Shown in pieces: positions 1-9,910 of a stretch of DNA of 64,000 nucleotides. Every line of letters starts with the position of its first letter. Position 1 is the stretch's first letter. The notes beneath the pieces were generated by a model. It ran no database searches, had not been told where the DNA came from, and saw nothing but the letters and a program-made list of their open reading frames with translations. The stretch comes from Burkholderiales bacterium (GTDB lineage Bacteria; Pseudomonadota; Gammaproteobacteria; Burkholderiales; Burkholderiaceae_C). A program made the position numbers and the translations under genes. The stretch covers positions 1 to 64,000 of the forward strand of contig CANFPU010000002.1 in assembly GCA_947448955.1 (NCBI GenBank), written 5' to 3'.

Positions 1-879
1 CTGGATGGCCTGTACCGGCACTGCGCCGCCGCCGAGCGCGGCGGGCCATGAAGCGCCCTGCAGCCGGATCGCCACCGCGTCGAGAAAACCGAACAGCAAA
101 CAAGCCCAGAGCGCGCCGACCGGGCGCCATTTGCCGAAGATCATCGCCGCCAGCGCCATGTACCCGCGCCCGGCCGTCATGTTGGGCACAAAGTTCGCGC
201 CCTGGGCCAGCACAAGGTAGCTGCCGGCCAACGCGCACAGCAAGCCGTTGCCCGCCAGCGCGCCGTAGCGCAGGGCTTTGACCGACAGCCCTGCGGCGTC
301 GACCATCGCCGGGTTCTCGCCGGTGGCGCGCAGCCGCAGGCCCAGCCGGGTACGGTAGAGCAGAAACCAGGCCCCGGGTACCAGCGCCAGCGCGACGTAG
401 ACCAGCGCGTTGTGACCCAGCAGCCCCGCGCCCAGCAAAGTACCCACGAGTGGCCAGCTCTGCAACGAGTGCCCCAGATCGCCCAGCCAAGGCGACAACC
501 GCACCGCATCGGGCAGCGGCGGCGTCTGCCCGCCCTGCTTGAACCAGGCGATGCCCAGCACGATCGAGAGGCCGCTGGCCACCATCGTCAACGCCATGCC
601 GAGCACGACCTGATCCCCGCCGTGGCTGACGCAGGCATAGCCATGCAGCATCGACAAGGCCAAGCCGACCGCCAACGCGGCAGCCAGCGCCAACGCGAGC
701 GAGCCGGTCGAAGCGCCAGTCGCACCGGCCGCAAACGCCGTCAACAGCATCTTGCCTTCGAGCCCGAGGTCAATCACACCCGAACGCTCGCTCAACAGCC
801 CGGCCAGCGCGCACAAGATCAGCGGCGTCGAAACCCGCAACGTCGACGCCAGCAAGCCGCCGATCAGCGCCTCATCCAT
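1..879 (-). CDS. ABC transporter permease (BMP/nucleoside-type), 3' end beyond window
   Basis: Hand translation of minus strand from ATG at 879 gives MDEALIGGLLASTLRVSTPLILCALAGLLSERSGVIDLGLEGKMLL..., typical of the second permease of BMP-type importers; overlaps the upstream gene's stop. Confidence 0.85.
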   Translation of the reverse strand, partial: MDEALIGGLLASTLRVSTPLILCALAGLLSERSGVIDLGLEGKMLLTAFAAGATGASTGSLALALAAALAVGLALSMLHGYACVSHGGDQVVLGMALTMVASGLSIVLGIAWFKQGGQTPPLPDAVRLSPWLGDLGHSLQSWPLVGTLLGAGLLGHNALVYVALALVPGAWFLLYRTRLGLRLRATGENPAMVDAAGLSVKALRYGALAGNGLLCALAGSYLVLAQGANFVPNMTAGRGYMALAAMIFGKWRPVGALWACLLFGFLDAVAIRLQGASWPAALGGGAVPVQAIQ

Positions 880-2002
880 GGTCGGCTCCAGCCCCCAGGG
901 CCGACCTGGGACGCAGCAACGCATGGACCCGTGCCAGCGCTGGGGCAGCGACCTGGGCCATCGCGCCCGAGAACAACACGATCAGGCCTTGCAGCGTGGT
1001 CACCATGTCACGCGAGAAGCCCGGCATCTCGAACGCCAGCTCGGCCCCGCCCTGGTAGAGCGCGCCAAACAACAACGAGGCCAGCACGATGCCCAGCGGG
1101 TGGTTGCGGCCGATCAGCGAGACCGCGATGCCGGTGAAGCCCGCACCCATCACGTAGTCGAGCAGCAGGCGGTGCTGCACGCCCGCGAGCTCGTTGATAC
1201 CGACCAACCCGGCCAACGCGCCCGACACCAACATCGCCAGCATCACCTGGCGGCGCGGCCGCACGCCGGCGTAATGCGCGGCATCGGCTGAAAAACCCAC
1301 CGCGCGCAACTCGTAGCCGGCGCGCGAGCGCCACAGCAACAGCGCCACCGCCACAGCGGCGACCAAGGCCAGCAACACGCTCAAGTTCAGCGGCGTGCGC
1401 GGCCAGGCGATGCCCAGCCAGCCCAAGGCCTGGTGCAGCCCGGGCATCTGCGCCGCTTCGGCAAACGGCAAGGTCTCGATCGACATGCTGCCCGGTGCCT
1501 TGAGCGGGCCGACCAGCAGCCAGGCCAATCCCGCCGCGGCGATGAAGTTGAACATGATCGTCGTGATCACGACGTGGCTGCCGCGCCAAGCCTGCAGCGC
1601 CGCGGGCACCGCGGCCCACAACGCGCCACCCACCATTGCCGCCACCACCATCAACGGCAACAGCCAGGCGGACGGCAAACGATCACCGAGCGCCAGCGCA
1701 ACCAGGCTGCAGCCCAGACCGCCGATCATGGCCTGGCCCTCGCCGCCGATATTGAACAGTCCGCCGTGGAAAGCCACCGCCACCGCCAGCCCGGTGAAGA
1801 CAAAAGTGGTCGCGTAGTACAGCGTGTAGCTGAGGCCGGATGCACTGCCAAAAGCGCCCTTGACCAGCAGTGCGAGCACCTGCCACGGCGCCAGTCCGAC
1901 AGCGGCCAACACCAGGGCGCAAACCGCCAGCGCCAGCGCAAGATTGACCAGCGGCAGCAAGCCGATGTCCATCCAGCGCGGCAGTTCGACGGGGCGACTC
2001 AT
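872..2002 (-). CDS. ABC transporter permease (BMP/nucleoside-type)
   Basis: ORF 376 aa; hydrophobic; FHGGLFNIGGEGQAMIGG motif typical of this permease family. Confidence 0.9.
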   Translation of the reverse strand: MSRPVELPRWMDIGLLPLVNLALALAVCALVLAAVGLAPWQVLALLVKGAFGSASGLSYTLYYATTFVFTGLAVAVAFHGGLFNIGGEGQAMIGGLGCSLVALALGDRLPSAWLLPLMVVAAMVGGALWAAVPAALQAWRGSHVVITTIMFNFIAAAGLAWLLVGPLKAPGSMSIETLPFAEAAQMPGLHQALGWLGIAWPRTPLNLSVLLALVAAVAVALLLWRSRAGYELRAVGFSADAAHYAGVRPRRQVMLAMLVSGALAGLVGINELAGVQHRLLLDYVMGAGFTGIAVSLIGRNHPLGIVLASLLFGALYQGGAELAFEMPGFSRDMVTTLQGLIVLFSGAMAQVAAPALARVHALLRPRSALGAGADHG

Positions 2003-3555
2003 GCCTGCCCCTCAGAGACGCCAGCCATCAGTCGCCCGAGCGCGGCCTCGCTGCAGTCGGCGATCGCCAATTCGCCGGCGATCCGTCCCCGGTCCATCAC
2101 CAGCACCCGGTCGGACAGCGCCAGGATTTCGTCAAGCTCGCTGGAGACCAGCAAGACCGCGCCGCCGGCATCGCGCATCGCGCGCAGCCGGCCGTGGATG
2201 AACTCGATCGCACCGATGTCCACCCCGCGCGTGGGCTGGCCGACCAGCAGCAAGCGCGGCGGCGACTCGGGGGCCAGCGCCTCGCGGGCGAGCACCAGTT
2301 TCTGCTGGTTGCCTCCGGAAAACTTGGACGCCCGCAGATCGACGTCGCGCGGCCTGACGTCGTACGCCGCCATCATCTGCGCGGTGGCCGCACGCATCGC
2401 CTGGCGCTTCATCCAGCCCCAGGCACTGGCAAAACGCGCGCTGCGCTGGTAGCCCAGCACCGCCGTTTCCCAGGCCGCGAACGACAGCACCATGCCTCGG
2501 CGGTGGCGGTCTTCGGGCACATGGGCCAAGCCCAGGCGACGCGCGGTCGAGGGGTCAAGCCAGCGCCCGGCTTGGAACGATTCATCCCCCAGCGTCAGCG
2601 TGCCGATCTGCGCCTCGGCCAAACCCGACAGCAACGCCAGCAGCTCGCTCTGGCCATTGCCCGACACGCCAGCGATGCCGACGATCTCGCCCCCGCGCAG
2701 CGCCAGTGACACGCCGGCCAGGCGCTGCACGCCGGCAGCGTCACGCCAACCCAGGTCTCGCGCGGCCAGCAGCGTCGCGCCGGGCCGGGCTGGCGCCGCG
2801 CTCGCGTCGCGGTCGAGCTTGACGCGCCGGCCCACCATCGCCTCGGCGAGTTGGTCGAGGCTGCAGTCGGCGATCGCGCCATCGAACACCACGGCACCGC
2901 CTCGCATCACCGTGACCGCGTCGCACAAGGCCATGATCTCCTTAAGCTTGTGGCTGATCAGCAGCAAGGTGGTGCCCGCATCGCGCAGCCGGCGCAAGGT
3001 GACGAAGAGCTGCTCGGTCTCCTGGGGCGTCAGCACCGCGGTAGGCTCGTCGAGAATCAGGATGCGCGCGCCGCGGTACAAGGCCTTGAGGATCTCCAAG
3101 CGCTGGCGTTCGCCCACCGGCAGGTCCTCGACCGCAGCGTCGAGACGCACCTGCAATCCAGTCTCGTCCATCAGCGCCTGCAACTCGCCGCGCACCCGCG
3201 CTCGGGCCTGGGTCAGCCGCCAATGGCCTTCGGCGCCGAGCATGATGTTGTCCAGCGCCGACAGCGGCTCGACCAGCATGAAGTGTTGGTGGACCATGCC
3301 GATGCCCAGCGCCATCGCCTCACTCGAGCCGCCGATGCGCACCGGCCGGCCGGCGATCGCGATCGAACCGCTGTCGGCCTGGTAAAAACCGTACAGGATC
3401 GCCATCAGCGTGCTCTTGCCCGCACCGTTTTCGCCAACGATGCCATGTGCCGAGCCGGCGGCCACGGTCAGCGTGACCTCGCGGTTGGCCTGCACCGCGC
3501 CAAAGCGCTTGCTGATCGCCGTCATGCGCACGGCGGGGGATGCGAGAGCGTTCAT
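1999..3555 (-). CDS. ABC transporter ATP-binding protein, duplicated ATPase domains
   Basis: ORF 518 aa; Walker [24 protein letters not shown], second domain SGGNQQKLVLARE. Confidence 0.92.
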   Translation of the reverse strand: MNALASPAVRMTAISKRFGAVQANREVTLTVAAGSAHGIVGENGAGKSTLMAILYGFYQADSGSIAIAGRPVRIGGSSEAMALGIGMVHQHFMLVEPLSALDNIMLGAEGHWRLTQARARVRGELQALMDETGLQVRLDAAVEDLPVGERQRLEILKALYRGARILILDEPTAVLTPQETEQLFVTLRRLRDAGTTLLLISHKLKEIMALCDAVTVMRGGAVVFDGAIADCSLDQLAEAMVGRRVKLDRDASAAPARPGATLLAARDLGWRDAAGVQRLAGVSLALRGGEIVGIAGVSGNGQSELLALLSGLAEAQIGTLTLGDESFQAGRWLDPSTARRLGLAHVPEDRHRRGMVLSFAAWETAVLGYQRSARFASAWGWMKRQAMRAATAQMMAAYDVRPRDVDLRASKFSGGNQQKLVLAREALAPESPPRLLLVGQPTRGVDIGAIEFIHGRLRAMRDAGGAVLLVSSELDEILALSDRVLVMDRGRIAGELAIADCSEAALGRLMAGVSEGQA

Positions 3556-3638
3556 TCAATGCCGGTGCTGTGCAGCGCCGCAGCACTGCGATGGCCATCG
3601 CGCCGCGACACCTGTCGGTACTGGCTTCCGTGCTTGTG

Positions 3639-4607
3639 TCAATACTTGCAGGCGTTGTCCGCCATGTAGTCGGCAACCTTGATCTTGCCGGCGATGATGT
3701 CGGCCTTGGCGGCATCGACCTTCTTCTTCATCTCGGGGCTGACGAGTTTGGCGTTGTGCTGATCGAGCGCGTAGTCGACGCCGCCCTCTTTCAAGCCCAG
3801 CACCGTGACGCCAGGGCTGGTCTTCTTGGAGAGCCGGTACACCGCCTCGTCGACCCGCTTGACCATCGAGGTCAGCATCGTGCCGGGGTGCAGATGGTTC
3901 TGGTTGCTGTCGACACCGATCGCCAGTTTGCCGGCGTCCTTGCTGGCCTGGTAGACGCCCACGCCGGTGCCGCCGGCCGCAGCGAACACCACGTCGACGC
4001 CTTTGGCAAACTGGGCCTTGGCCAGCTCGCTGCCCCGCGTGGGGTCATTCCAAGCCGCCGGCGTGGTGCCGGTCATGTTGGACGCGACCTCGGTTTTGGG
4101 ATTGGCGTACTTCGCGCCCTGCTCGTAACCGCACGCAAACTTGCGGATCAGCGGGATGTCCATGCCGCCAATGAAGCCGACCTTGCCGGATTTGCTCGCG
4201 AGCGCGGCCATCATGCCCACCAGGAAGCTGCCCTCCTGCTCCTTGAACACGACGGACTCGACGTTGGGCAGCTTGACCACCGAGTCGATGATCGCGAACT
4301 GCAGCTTCGGAAAGTCCTTGGCCACCTTTTCCATCGTCGAGCCCTGGCCGAAGCCCACACCGATGATCGGCGAGGCACTCTTGTCAGCCATTCGGCGCAT
4401 CGCCTGCTCTCGCTGGGCCTCGTTGGCGATTTCGAACTCGAGGTAAGGCTTGCCGGTCTCCTTCTTCCAGCGCTCGGCGCCGACATAGGCCGCCTCGTTG
4501 AAAGACTTGTCAAACTTGCCGCCCATGTCGTAGATCACGGCGGGTTGAGCCTGGGCCTGGGCGGCCCCCAATGACAGGGCCAGCGCGGCCAGCACAGCGT
4601 ATTTCAT
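3639..4607 (-). CDS. BMP family ABC transporter substrate-binding protein
   Basis: ORF 322 aa; signal peptide; VIYDMGGKFDKSFNEAAYVGAERWKKETG typical of PnrA/BMP family. Confidence 0.92.
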   Translation of the reverse strand: MKYAVLAALALSLGAAQAQAQPAVIYDMGGKFDKSFNEAAYVGAERWKKETGKPYLEFEIANEAQREQAMRRMADKSASPIIGVGFGQGSTMEKVAKDFPKLQFAIIDSVVKLPNVESVVFKEQEGSFLVGMMAALASKSGKVGFIGGMDIPLIRKFACGYEQGAKYANPKTEVASNMTGTTPAAWNDPTRGSELAKAQFAKGVDVVFAAAGGTGVGVYQASKDAGKLAIGVDSNQNHLHPGTMLTSMVKRVDEAVYRLSKKTSPGVTVLGLKEGGVDYALDQHNAKLVSPEMKKKVDAAKADIIAGKIKVADYMADNACKY

Positions 4608-4721
4608 GGTCTTTTAGGCCGCTCGGGCTTGGGTGGTGGGGGTCTTCAGGATAGCAAGAGTCGGGTCGCCGCCGGCTCGGGACTTGCCAGGCCTCGGCGC
4701 GCCATCGCCCGCTGCGCCTGA

Positions 4722-4886
4722 CTTGCCCACCGCTCTTGCACCGCTCTTGCACCGCTTTTGCACCGCCTGTGCACCGCCTGTGCACCGTTTGTCCCTCACT
4801 TCTCTCCCACTTGTCCACCGGTTACCCAGCGCCTGCTCACCGTTTTTGCGGCGCTTTTGAAGCCCTTGTGCACAGCTTGTGCACCG
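4722..4886. repeat. Tandem array of 15 consecutive 11-bp units, consensus approx. CTTGTGCACCG
   Basis: Read directly: cttgcccaccg/ctcttgcaccg/ctcttgcaccg/cttttgcaccg/cctgtgcaccg/cctgtgcaccg/.../cttgtgcacag/cttgtgcaccg, constant 11-bp register. Confidence 0.9.
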
Positions 4887-4922
4887 GCACGGCAACGTCG
4901 GCCGCTCGGCTAGCATGGGTCC

Positions 4923-6095
4923 ATGACACACCCGTCGCCCACCCGTCTGCCGCCAGACCCGCCGCCAGACCCGCCGCCAGAACTGTCCGCGGACATCCTG
5001 CGCCGGGCCAGATGCTTGCCCAAGGTGCTGCTGCACGAACATCTGGACGGTGGCTTGCGCGTGGCCACGCTGCTGGCGCTGCTGCGCGAACGCGGCATCG
5101 CCGCCCCCGCCGACGACGAGGGGGCCTTGGCAGCCTGGTTCGACGCCCGCGCTCATGCGGGCTCGCTGACCGAGTACCTACGCGGTTTCGCGTTGACGGT
5201 CGCGGCCATGGCCACACCCGAGGCGATGGCCCGGGTGGCTTTCGAAGCCGCTGAGGACGCCCGCGCCGACGGCTGCGTGCTGGCCGAGTTCAGGATCGCA
5301 CCGCTGTTGTTTGAGCCCTACGGCGTCGCTGGTGAGGCCGCAGTGGACGCGCTGCTCGATGGCCTGTCGCGCAGCCCACTGCCCTGCGGGCTGATCATCT
5401 GCGCAATGCGCCACGACAGAGACGCGCAAATCGCGCGCGCCGCCGAGCTGGCGATGCACTACCACCGCCTGCCAGACAAGCCAGGTGTGGCTCGGGTGCT
5501 GGGCTTCGACCTGGCCGGCCCGGAAGCCGGTTGGCCAGCATCGCGTCACGCCGGCCTGTTGACGCGACTGCGCGAGGCCGGGCTGGGCCTGACGCTGCAT
5601 GCTGGCGAGGCCGACGCCGGTTGGCGGGTGCTAGAGGCCGCTAGGCTGGGCGCGCGTCGCATCGGACACGGCGTGCGGCTGGCAGACCTGATCACCGAGC
5701 CGGGCGCGGCCACATCGGCCTTGCTCGACGAACTGCGCCAGCGCGATGTCCACCTGGAGATCTGCCCGACCAGCAACCTGCACACCGGCGCGGCCGAATC
5801 GATGGCGCTGCACCCAATCCATGCGCTGTGGCGGGCCGGCGTGAGCCTGTCCTTTCACACCGACAACCGCTTGATCTCCTGCGTCGACCACAGCACCGAG
5901 GCGGCCCGGCTGGTGCAGGCTGGCTTTGGCTGGGGCGAGTTGCTGCGCATGGGCTTGGAGGCCGCGGCCGCTTCGTTCATGGCACCCGCTGCACGCGCCA
6001 CGGCCCGTGCGACGCTGCTCGAACAGGCCCGCGGCGAATGGCTGATGCCACACCGGCCGCACCCGCCGCACCGACCGCACCAGCCCTCGGACTAA
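4923..6095 (+). CDS. add: Adenosine deaminase family protein
   Basis: ORF 390 aa; LPKVLLHEHLDGGLR (HxH-like metal site), LTLHAGEAD, RIGHGVRL, EICPTSNLHTGA, SFHTDNR motifs. Confidence 0.9.
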   Translation: MTHPSPTRLPPDPPPDPPPELSADILRRARCLPKVLLHEHLDGGLRVATLLALLRERGIAAPADDEGALAAWFDARAHAGSLTEYLRGFALTVAAMATPEAMARVAFEAAEDARADGCVLAEFRIAPLLFEPYGVAGEAAVDALLDGLSRSPLPCGLIICAMRHDRDAQIARAAELAMHYHRLPDKPGVARVLGFDLAGPEAGWPASRHAGLLTRLREAGLGLTLHAGEADAGWRVLEAARLGARRIGHGVRLADLITEPGAATSALLDELRQRDVHLEICPTSNLHTGAAESMALHPIHALWRAGVSLSFHTDNRLISCVDHSTEAARLVQAGFGWGELLRMGLEAAAASFMAPAARATARATLLEQARGEWLMPHRPHPPHRPHQPSD

Positions 6096-6194
6096 AGGCC
6101 ATCGGCCTGAGCATTCGGCGCCCGACCCAGGGGCCAGGCCGGCCATCGGGTGGGCGAATAGACAACAGCCGCGGCTTTGGACATTTTCCTGTCA

Positions 6195-6222
6195 TTGAAA
6201 CTTCGCTAGCCTCAAGCAAAAT
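6195..6222 (+). promoter_or_regulatory. Possible sigma70-type promoter for the tonB/TBDR unit
   Basis: TTGAAA - 16 bp - CAAAAT in an AT-rich stretch upstream of 6602; weak -10. Confidence 0.3.
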
Positions 6223-6350
6223 ACAACCTTTACCAAGATTTGAAGTCGATTCACGGATCGGTCAGTTTTCTAGGCACTGGCCGGGCATGGGCGGCTCAAT
6301 TCGGGATGCCAGCGCGAAGAACTTGCTGGCCGCCAACCTTTTAGGCAATG

Positions 6351-6369
6351 CTCAAGACCCGGTCTTGAG
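6351..6369. promoter_or_regulatory. 19-bp perfect palindrome CTCAAGACC-C-GGTCTTGAG in the tonB leader region
   Basis: Direct reading; 9-bp arms around one base. Confidence 0.6.
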
Positions 6370-6601
6370 GCATCTTTCGTGCGCTGCTGGCGCTGCAATG
6401 CTTTGAGTACAACCGCTGTTCCCACCATGGCCGGATCCTTAGGCAAGTCCTTGAGCCAACCCTCAAGCCCGAGCGGCAGGGTTGAGGCGGTGGCCTGCCC
6501 GGGATGTGGCTGGCGGATACGTGGCCGGCAAACCCGCGACCGGCACACCCGCGACCGGCAAATGGCAACTTGGCTGACGGTGCGCTGAGCGGAGACACCG
6601 A

Positions 6602-7333
6602 TTGGCATTGGATTACGCACAGCGGCAGCGCGACCCGAGCAAGCACTTGTTGGGCTTCGGCATCGTGCTGGCCCTGCACTTGCTACTGGCCTGGGCGCTC
6701 GCCCATGGCCTGGGCAAGCGCATGGTCGAGGTGATGCGCGCCCCGATCGTCACCAAGATCATCGAGGAGTTGCGGCCGCCGCCAGAGCCCGAAAAACCTC
6801 TGCCGCCGCCCAAACTGGCGCCGCCTGTGCCCAACCTGATGCCACCGCCCGACGTCAGGCTGAGCCCGCCGCCCGATCCTCTGCCCTTGCCCAAACCGCC
6901 ACCGCCACCGCCACCGCCGCTACCCACCGCCCAGCCAATCCAGCCCGCGCCGACGATCACGCCCGAGTCGGTGCCGCAACCTCGCCCGCGACCCGCGCCC
7001 GTGACCGCCACGAATGCCGCACTGAGCGCCGAGGAGGGCTATATCAGCGAGTTGCGCGCCTACCTCATCAGCATCAAGCGTTACCCGACCAGCCGAGAAG
7101 CGCGGCAATTGCGACCGCAAGGCACGGTCAAGATCTGGATCGAAATCGACCGCACCGGTCACCTGCTGGGCGCGGGTGTTGAGGTCAGCGCCGGCACGCT
7201 GCTGCTTGACAACGAGGCTTTGCGCACCGTGCGCAATGGCCGCTACCCGGCTTTCCCGACCGAGGCTTTTGCCGGCCAGGCGTCGCGTCGCTTCGTGATT
7301 CCGATCGAGTATCAACACGCCGAAGGAGGTTGA
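6602..7333 (+). CDS. TonB-like energy transducer
   Basis: N-terminal TM helix, long Pro-rich linker, C-terminal SAEEGYISELRAYLISIKRYPTSREARQLRPQGTVKIWIEIDRTG TonB_C-like domain. Confidence 0.85.
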   Translation: MALDYAQRQRDPSKHLLGFGIVLALHLLLAWALAHGLGKRMVEVMRAPIVTKIIEELRPPPEPEKPLPPPKLAPPVPNLMPPPDVRLSPPPDPLPLPKPPPPPPPPLPTAQPIQPAPTITPESVPQPRPRPAPVTATNAALSAEEGYISELRAYLISIKRYPTSREARQLRPQGTVKIWIEIDRTGHLLGAGVEVSAGTLLLDNEALRTVRNGRYPAFPTEAFAGQASRRFVIPIEYQHAEGG

Positions 7334-7415
7334 TGCCTGTCACACGCCACACGCCACACGCCTTTCGCACCGATCACCCCCTAAACCGCCATCCCATCCA
7401 AAAAGGAAGAACCCC

Positions 7416-9770
7416 TTGAAAACTTTCCAACACACCGCCATTGCCCTGGCGCTGGCAACATTGGCTTGCGCCGCGTCGGCGCAGCAGAGCACCGAGGTCG
7501 GCAAGATCACCGTCACCGGCGAAGGCGACAAGCTCGGCACCGGGCTGTTGATTGACGAGGACACGCCCAAGGCCAAGAGCACGGTCACCAAGGCCCAGAT
7601 CGAGAAGACCCGGTCGTCGTCGAACCCGTTCCAAGCGCTGTCGCTGCTGCCGGGCGTCAACAGCTCAAGCTTCGATGCCACCGGCTTGTTTGGCGGCAAC
7701 CTGCGGGTGCGCGGCTTCAACAGCGACCAGATGGGCTTCACGATCAATGGCGCACCGGTCAATGACTCCGGCAACTTCGCGGTCTATCCGCAGGAGTACT
7801 CCGACAGCGAAAACCTGTGCGAAATGTTCATCACGCAAGGCGCGACCGACAGCGAAGCGCCGCACGTTGGCGCGTCGGGCGGCAACGTTGGCCTGACCAC
7901 CTGCGCGCCGCAGGACAAGCAACGCGTTCGGGTCGCCCTCTCGGCGGGCCAGCTCAATTACCGCCGCGTCTTCGTGCGGGGTGACACCGGCAAGATTGGT
8001 GACTTCAAAGGCTTCCTGTCGGTCTCGCAAAGCCAGGCCGACAAGTGGAAAGGCGCTGGCAAGGCGGACCGCAGCCATGTTGACGCCGCGGTCGAATACC
8101 AGCTCGGCAACACCAAGCTCTCAGCCGGCCTGCTGTACAACCGCGCGGTCAACAACAACCTCCGTGCATTGACATTGAGCCAGCTGGCCACCGAGGGCTA
8201 TTTCGCGGATTACTCAACCACCGTGCCGCAGCACCTGGTCGGCGTCAAAGGCACGGCTCAAAGCGAGAGCGCGATCGCTGGCGCCACCGCTTACTACGGC
8301 TACGCGCTCAACCCGTTCGAGAACTACCTGATCAACGGCAAAGCCAACATCCAGCTCAGCCCGGCGCTGCGGCTCGACATCGAGCCCTACTACTGGTACG
8401 GCTATGGCACGGGTGGCGTGCAACAGACCTCGCTGGCCGAGAGCACGGGGACGACCAAGCTCAAAGGCGGTATCGCTGACATCAATGGTGATGGCGACGC
8501 CCTCGACACGGTGATGGTCTACCGCGGCAGCGTCACCCAGACCCACCGGCCAGGTGTCAACGCCAAGCTCAGCTACACGGTCGGTAACCACCGCTTGCTC
8601 GGCGGCCTGTGGTTCGAGCGCGCCGAACACCGCCAAACGGCGCCGGCCACCACCGTCGACAACAACGGCAACATCGGCGACCTGTGGCTGAAAAACAGCG
8701 CCGTGTTGCTGAAGTACGCTGATGGCTCGCTGTACCAGAACCGTGATGTGCTGACGATCTCCACTGGCAAGAGCGCGTTCGTGCAAGACACGATCGAACT
8801 GGCTGACAGCAAGCTGCAATTGGTGCCCAGCCTGAGCTACCGCGAAATCAATCGCGACTTCAGCAACTACGCGGCCGGCCCAGGCACGCCTGCTGCCACC
8901 TTCAGCCCTGGCGCCGACTACAAGATCCTGAAGACCTATTCGCAGGTCCTGCCCAGCCTGAACGCCAGCTACCAGTTCACACCGGCGCTGCAAGGTTTTG
9001 TCGGCGTCTCCAAGAACTTCAAAGCCCCGGGCAACTTCGAGTACTTCGGCCTCGCCAACGGCGTGAGCTTTATCAACGGCATCGGCAGCTACACCTCGCT
9101 GGCACCGTTGACGGTGCAGCAAGAGACCTCGGTCAACATCGATGCCGGCGCGCGCTACAAGCACGAGCTGTTCAAGGCTTCGGTGACGGCTTACCAAGTG
9201 GCGTTCAAGAACCGCATCGCCTCGAGTTATGACCCGTCGACGGCCACCACGCATGACTGGAATGTCGGCAATTCGACCGTCAGTGGGCTGGAAGTCGAGC
9301 TCGGCACCGTGCCTTACCAAGGCTTCTCGGCCTACGCATCGGGCGGCTACACCAAGAGCACGCTCGACAGCAACATGTTGAAGTCCGCCACCGAGGTCTA
9401 CGCCACCGCCGGCAAGCAGTTCCCTGACACGCCCAAGGGCATGGCCGCGCTCGCGCTGCAGTATGCGCAAGGCCCGTTGATGCTCAACCTCTCCGGCAAA
9501 TACACCAGCGCACGCTTCCTCACGCTGGTCAACGACCTGAGCATCGGCGGCTTCACCACCCTCGACTTCAACGCGGCCTACCAGCTGCCCAACACCGGGC
9601 TGTTCAAGAGCCCGCTGATCCGACTCAACGTCAGCAACCTCGCTGACAAGCGCTACCTGCTGGCGAATTCGGGCAGCGGCTCGACCATCGCGATCAATGC
9701 GGCCGGCAACCCACAGCTCTACGGCGGCGCGCCTCGCTTCACCAGCTTGACCGTGCAGACCGATTTCTGA
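7416..9770 (+). CDS. TonB-dependent outer-membrane receptor
   Basis: 784 aa; signal peptide; plug domain (NPFQALSLLPGVNSSSFDATGLFGGNLRVRGF); terminal aromatic residue SLTVQTDF. Confidence 0.92.
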   Translation: MKTFQHTAIALALATLACAASAQQSTEVGKITVTGEGDKLGTGLLIDEDTPKAKSTVTKAQIEKTRSSSNPFQALSLLPGVNSSSFDATGLFGGNLRVRGFNSDQMGFTINGAPVNDSGNFAVYPQEYSDSENLCEMFITQGATDSEAPHVGASGGNVGLTTCAPQDKQRVRVALSAGQLNYRRVFVRGDTGKIGDFKGFLSVSQSQADKWKGAGKADRSHVDAAVEYQLGNTKLSAGLLYNRAVNNNLRALTLSQLATEGYFADYSTTVPQHLVGVKGTAQSESAIAGATAYYGYALNPFENYLINGKANIQLSPALRLDIEPYYWYGYGTGGVQQTSLAESTGTTKLKGGIADINGDGDALDTVMVYRGSVTQTHRPGVNAKLSYTVGNHRLLGGLWFERAEHRQTAPATTVDNNGNIGDLWLKNSAVLLKYADGSLYQNRDVLTISTGKSAFVQDTIELADSKLQLVPSLSYREINRDFSNYAAGPGTPAATFSPGADYKILKTYSQVLPSLNASYQFTPALQGFVGVSKNFKAPGNFEYFGLANGVSFINGIGSYTSLAPLTVQQETSVNIDAGARYKHELFKASVTAYQVAFKNRIASSYDPSTATTHDWNVGNSTVSGLEVELGTVPYQGFSAYASGGYTKSTLDSNMLKSATEVYATAGKQFPDTPKGMAALALQYAQGPLMLNLSGKYTSARFLTLVNDLSIGGFTTLDFNAAYQLPNTGLFKSPLIRLNVSNLADKRYLLANSGSGSTIAINAAGNPQLYGGAPRFTSLTVQTDF

Positions 9771-9814
9771 GGCTTCGAGCTCCGCAGGCGCGCTGTGATG
9801 GCGCCGCATCCATC

Positions 9815-9838
9815 AAAGGCGCTTCGGCGCCTTTTTTC
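9815..9838 (+). terminator. Rho-independent terminator
   Basis: AAAGGCGC-TTCG-GCGCCTTTTTT: 8-bp stem with TTCG loop and T tract after the TBDR gene. Confidence 0.85.
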
Positions 9839-9910
9839 ATGCGCAGCGTCCGTTCGGCATGCCTTGGCTTGGCAGCCAACCGCCACAGTGGGTAGAGTCG
9901 TTGAATCGCC

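Noticed and set aside
4614-5156. 180-aa minus-strand ORF through the 11-bp repeat array
   Set aside because: Periodic K/R/A-rich translation is an artefact of the tandem repeat; runs antisense to add
6223-6601. Cobalamin or other known riboswitch upstream of tonB
   Set aside because: I looked for a B12-box-like pattern and did not find a convincing match; needs Infernal to decide
8214-9809. 531-aa minus-strand ORF opposite the TonB-dependent receptor
   Set aside because: Antisense shadow ORF typical of high-GC DNA; no recognisable domain and the plus strand encodes a clear TBDR
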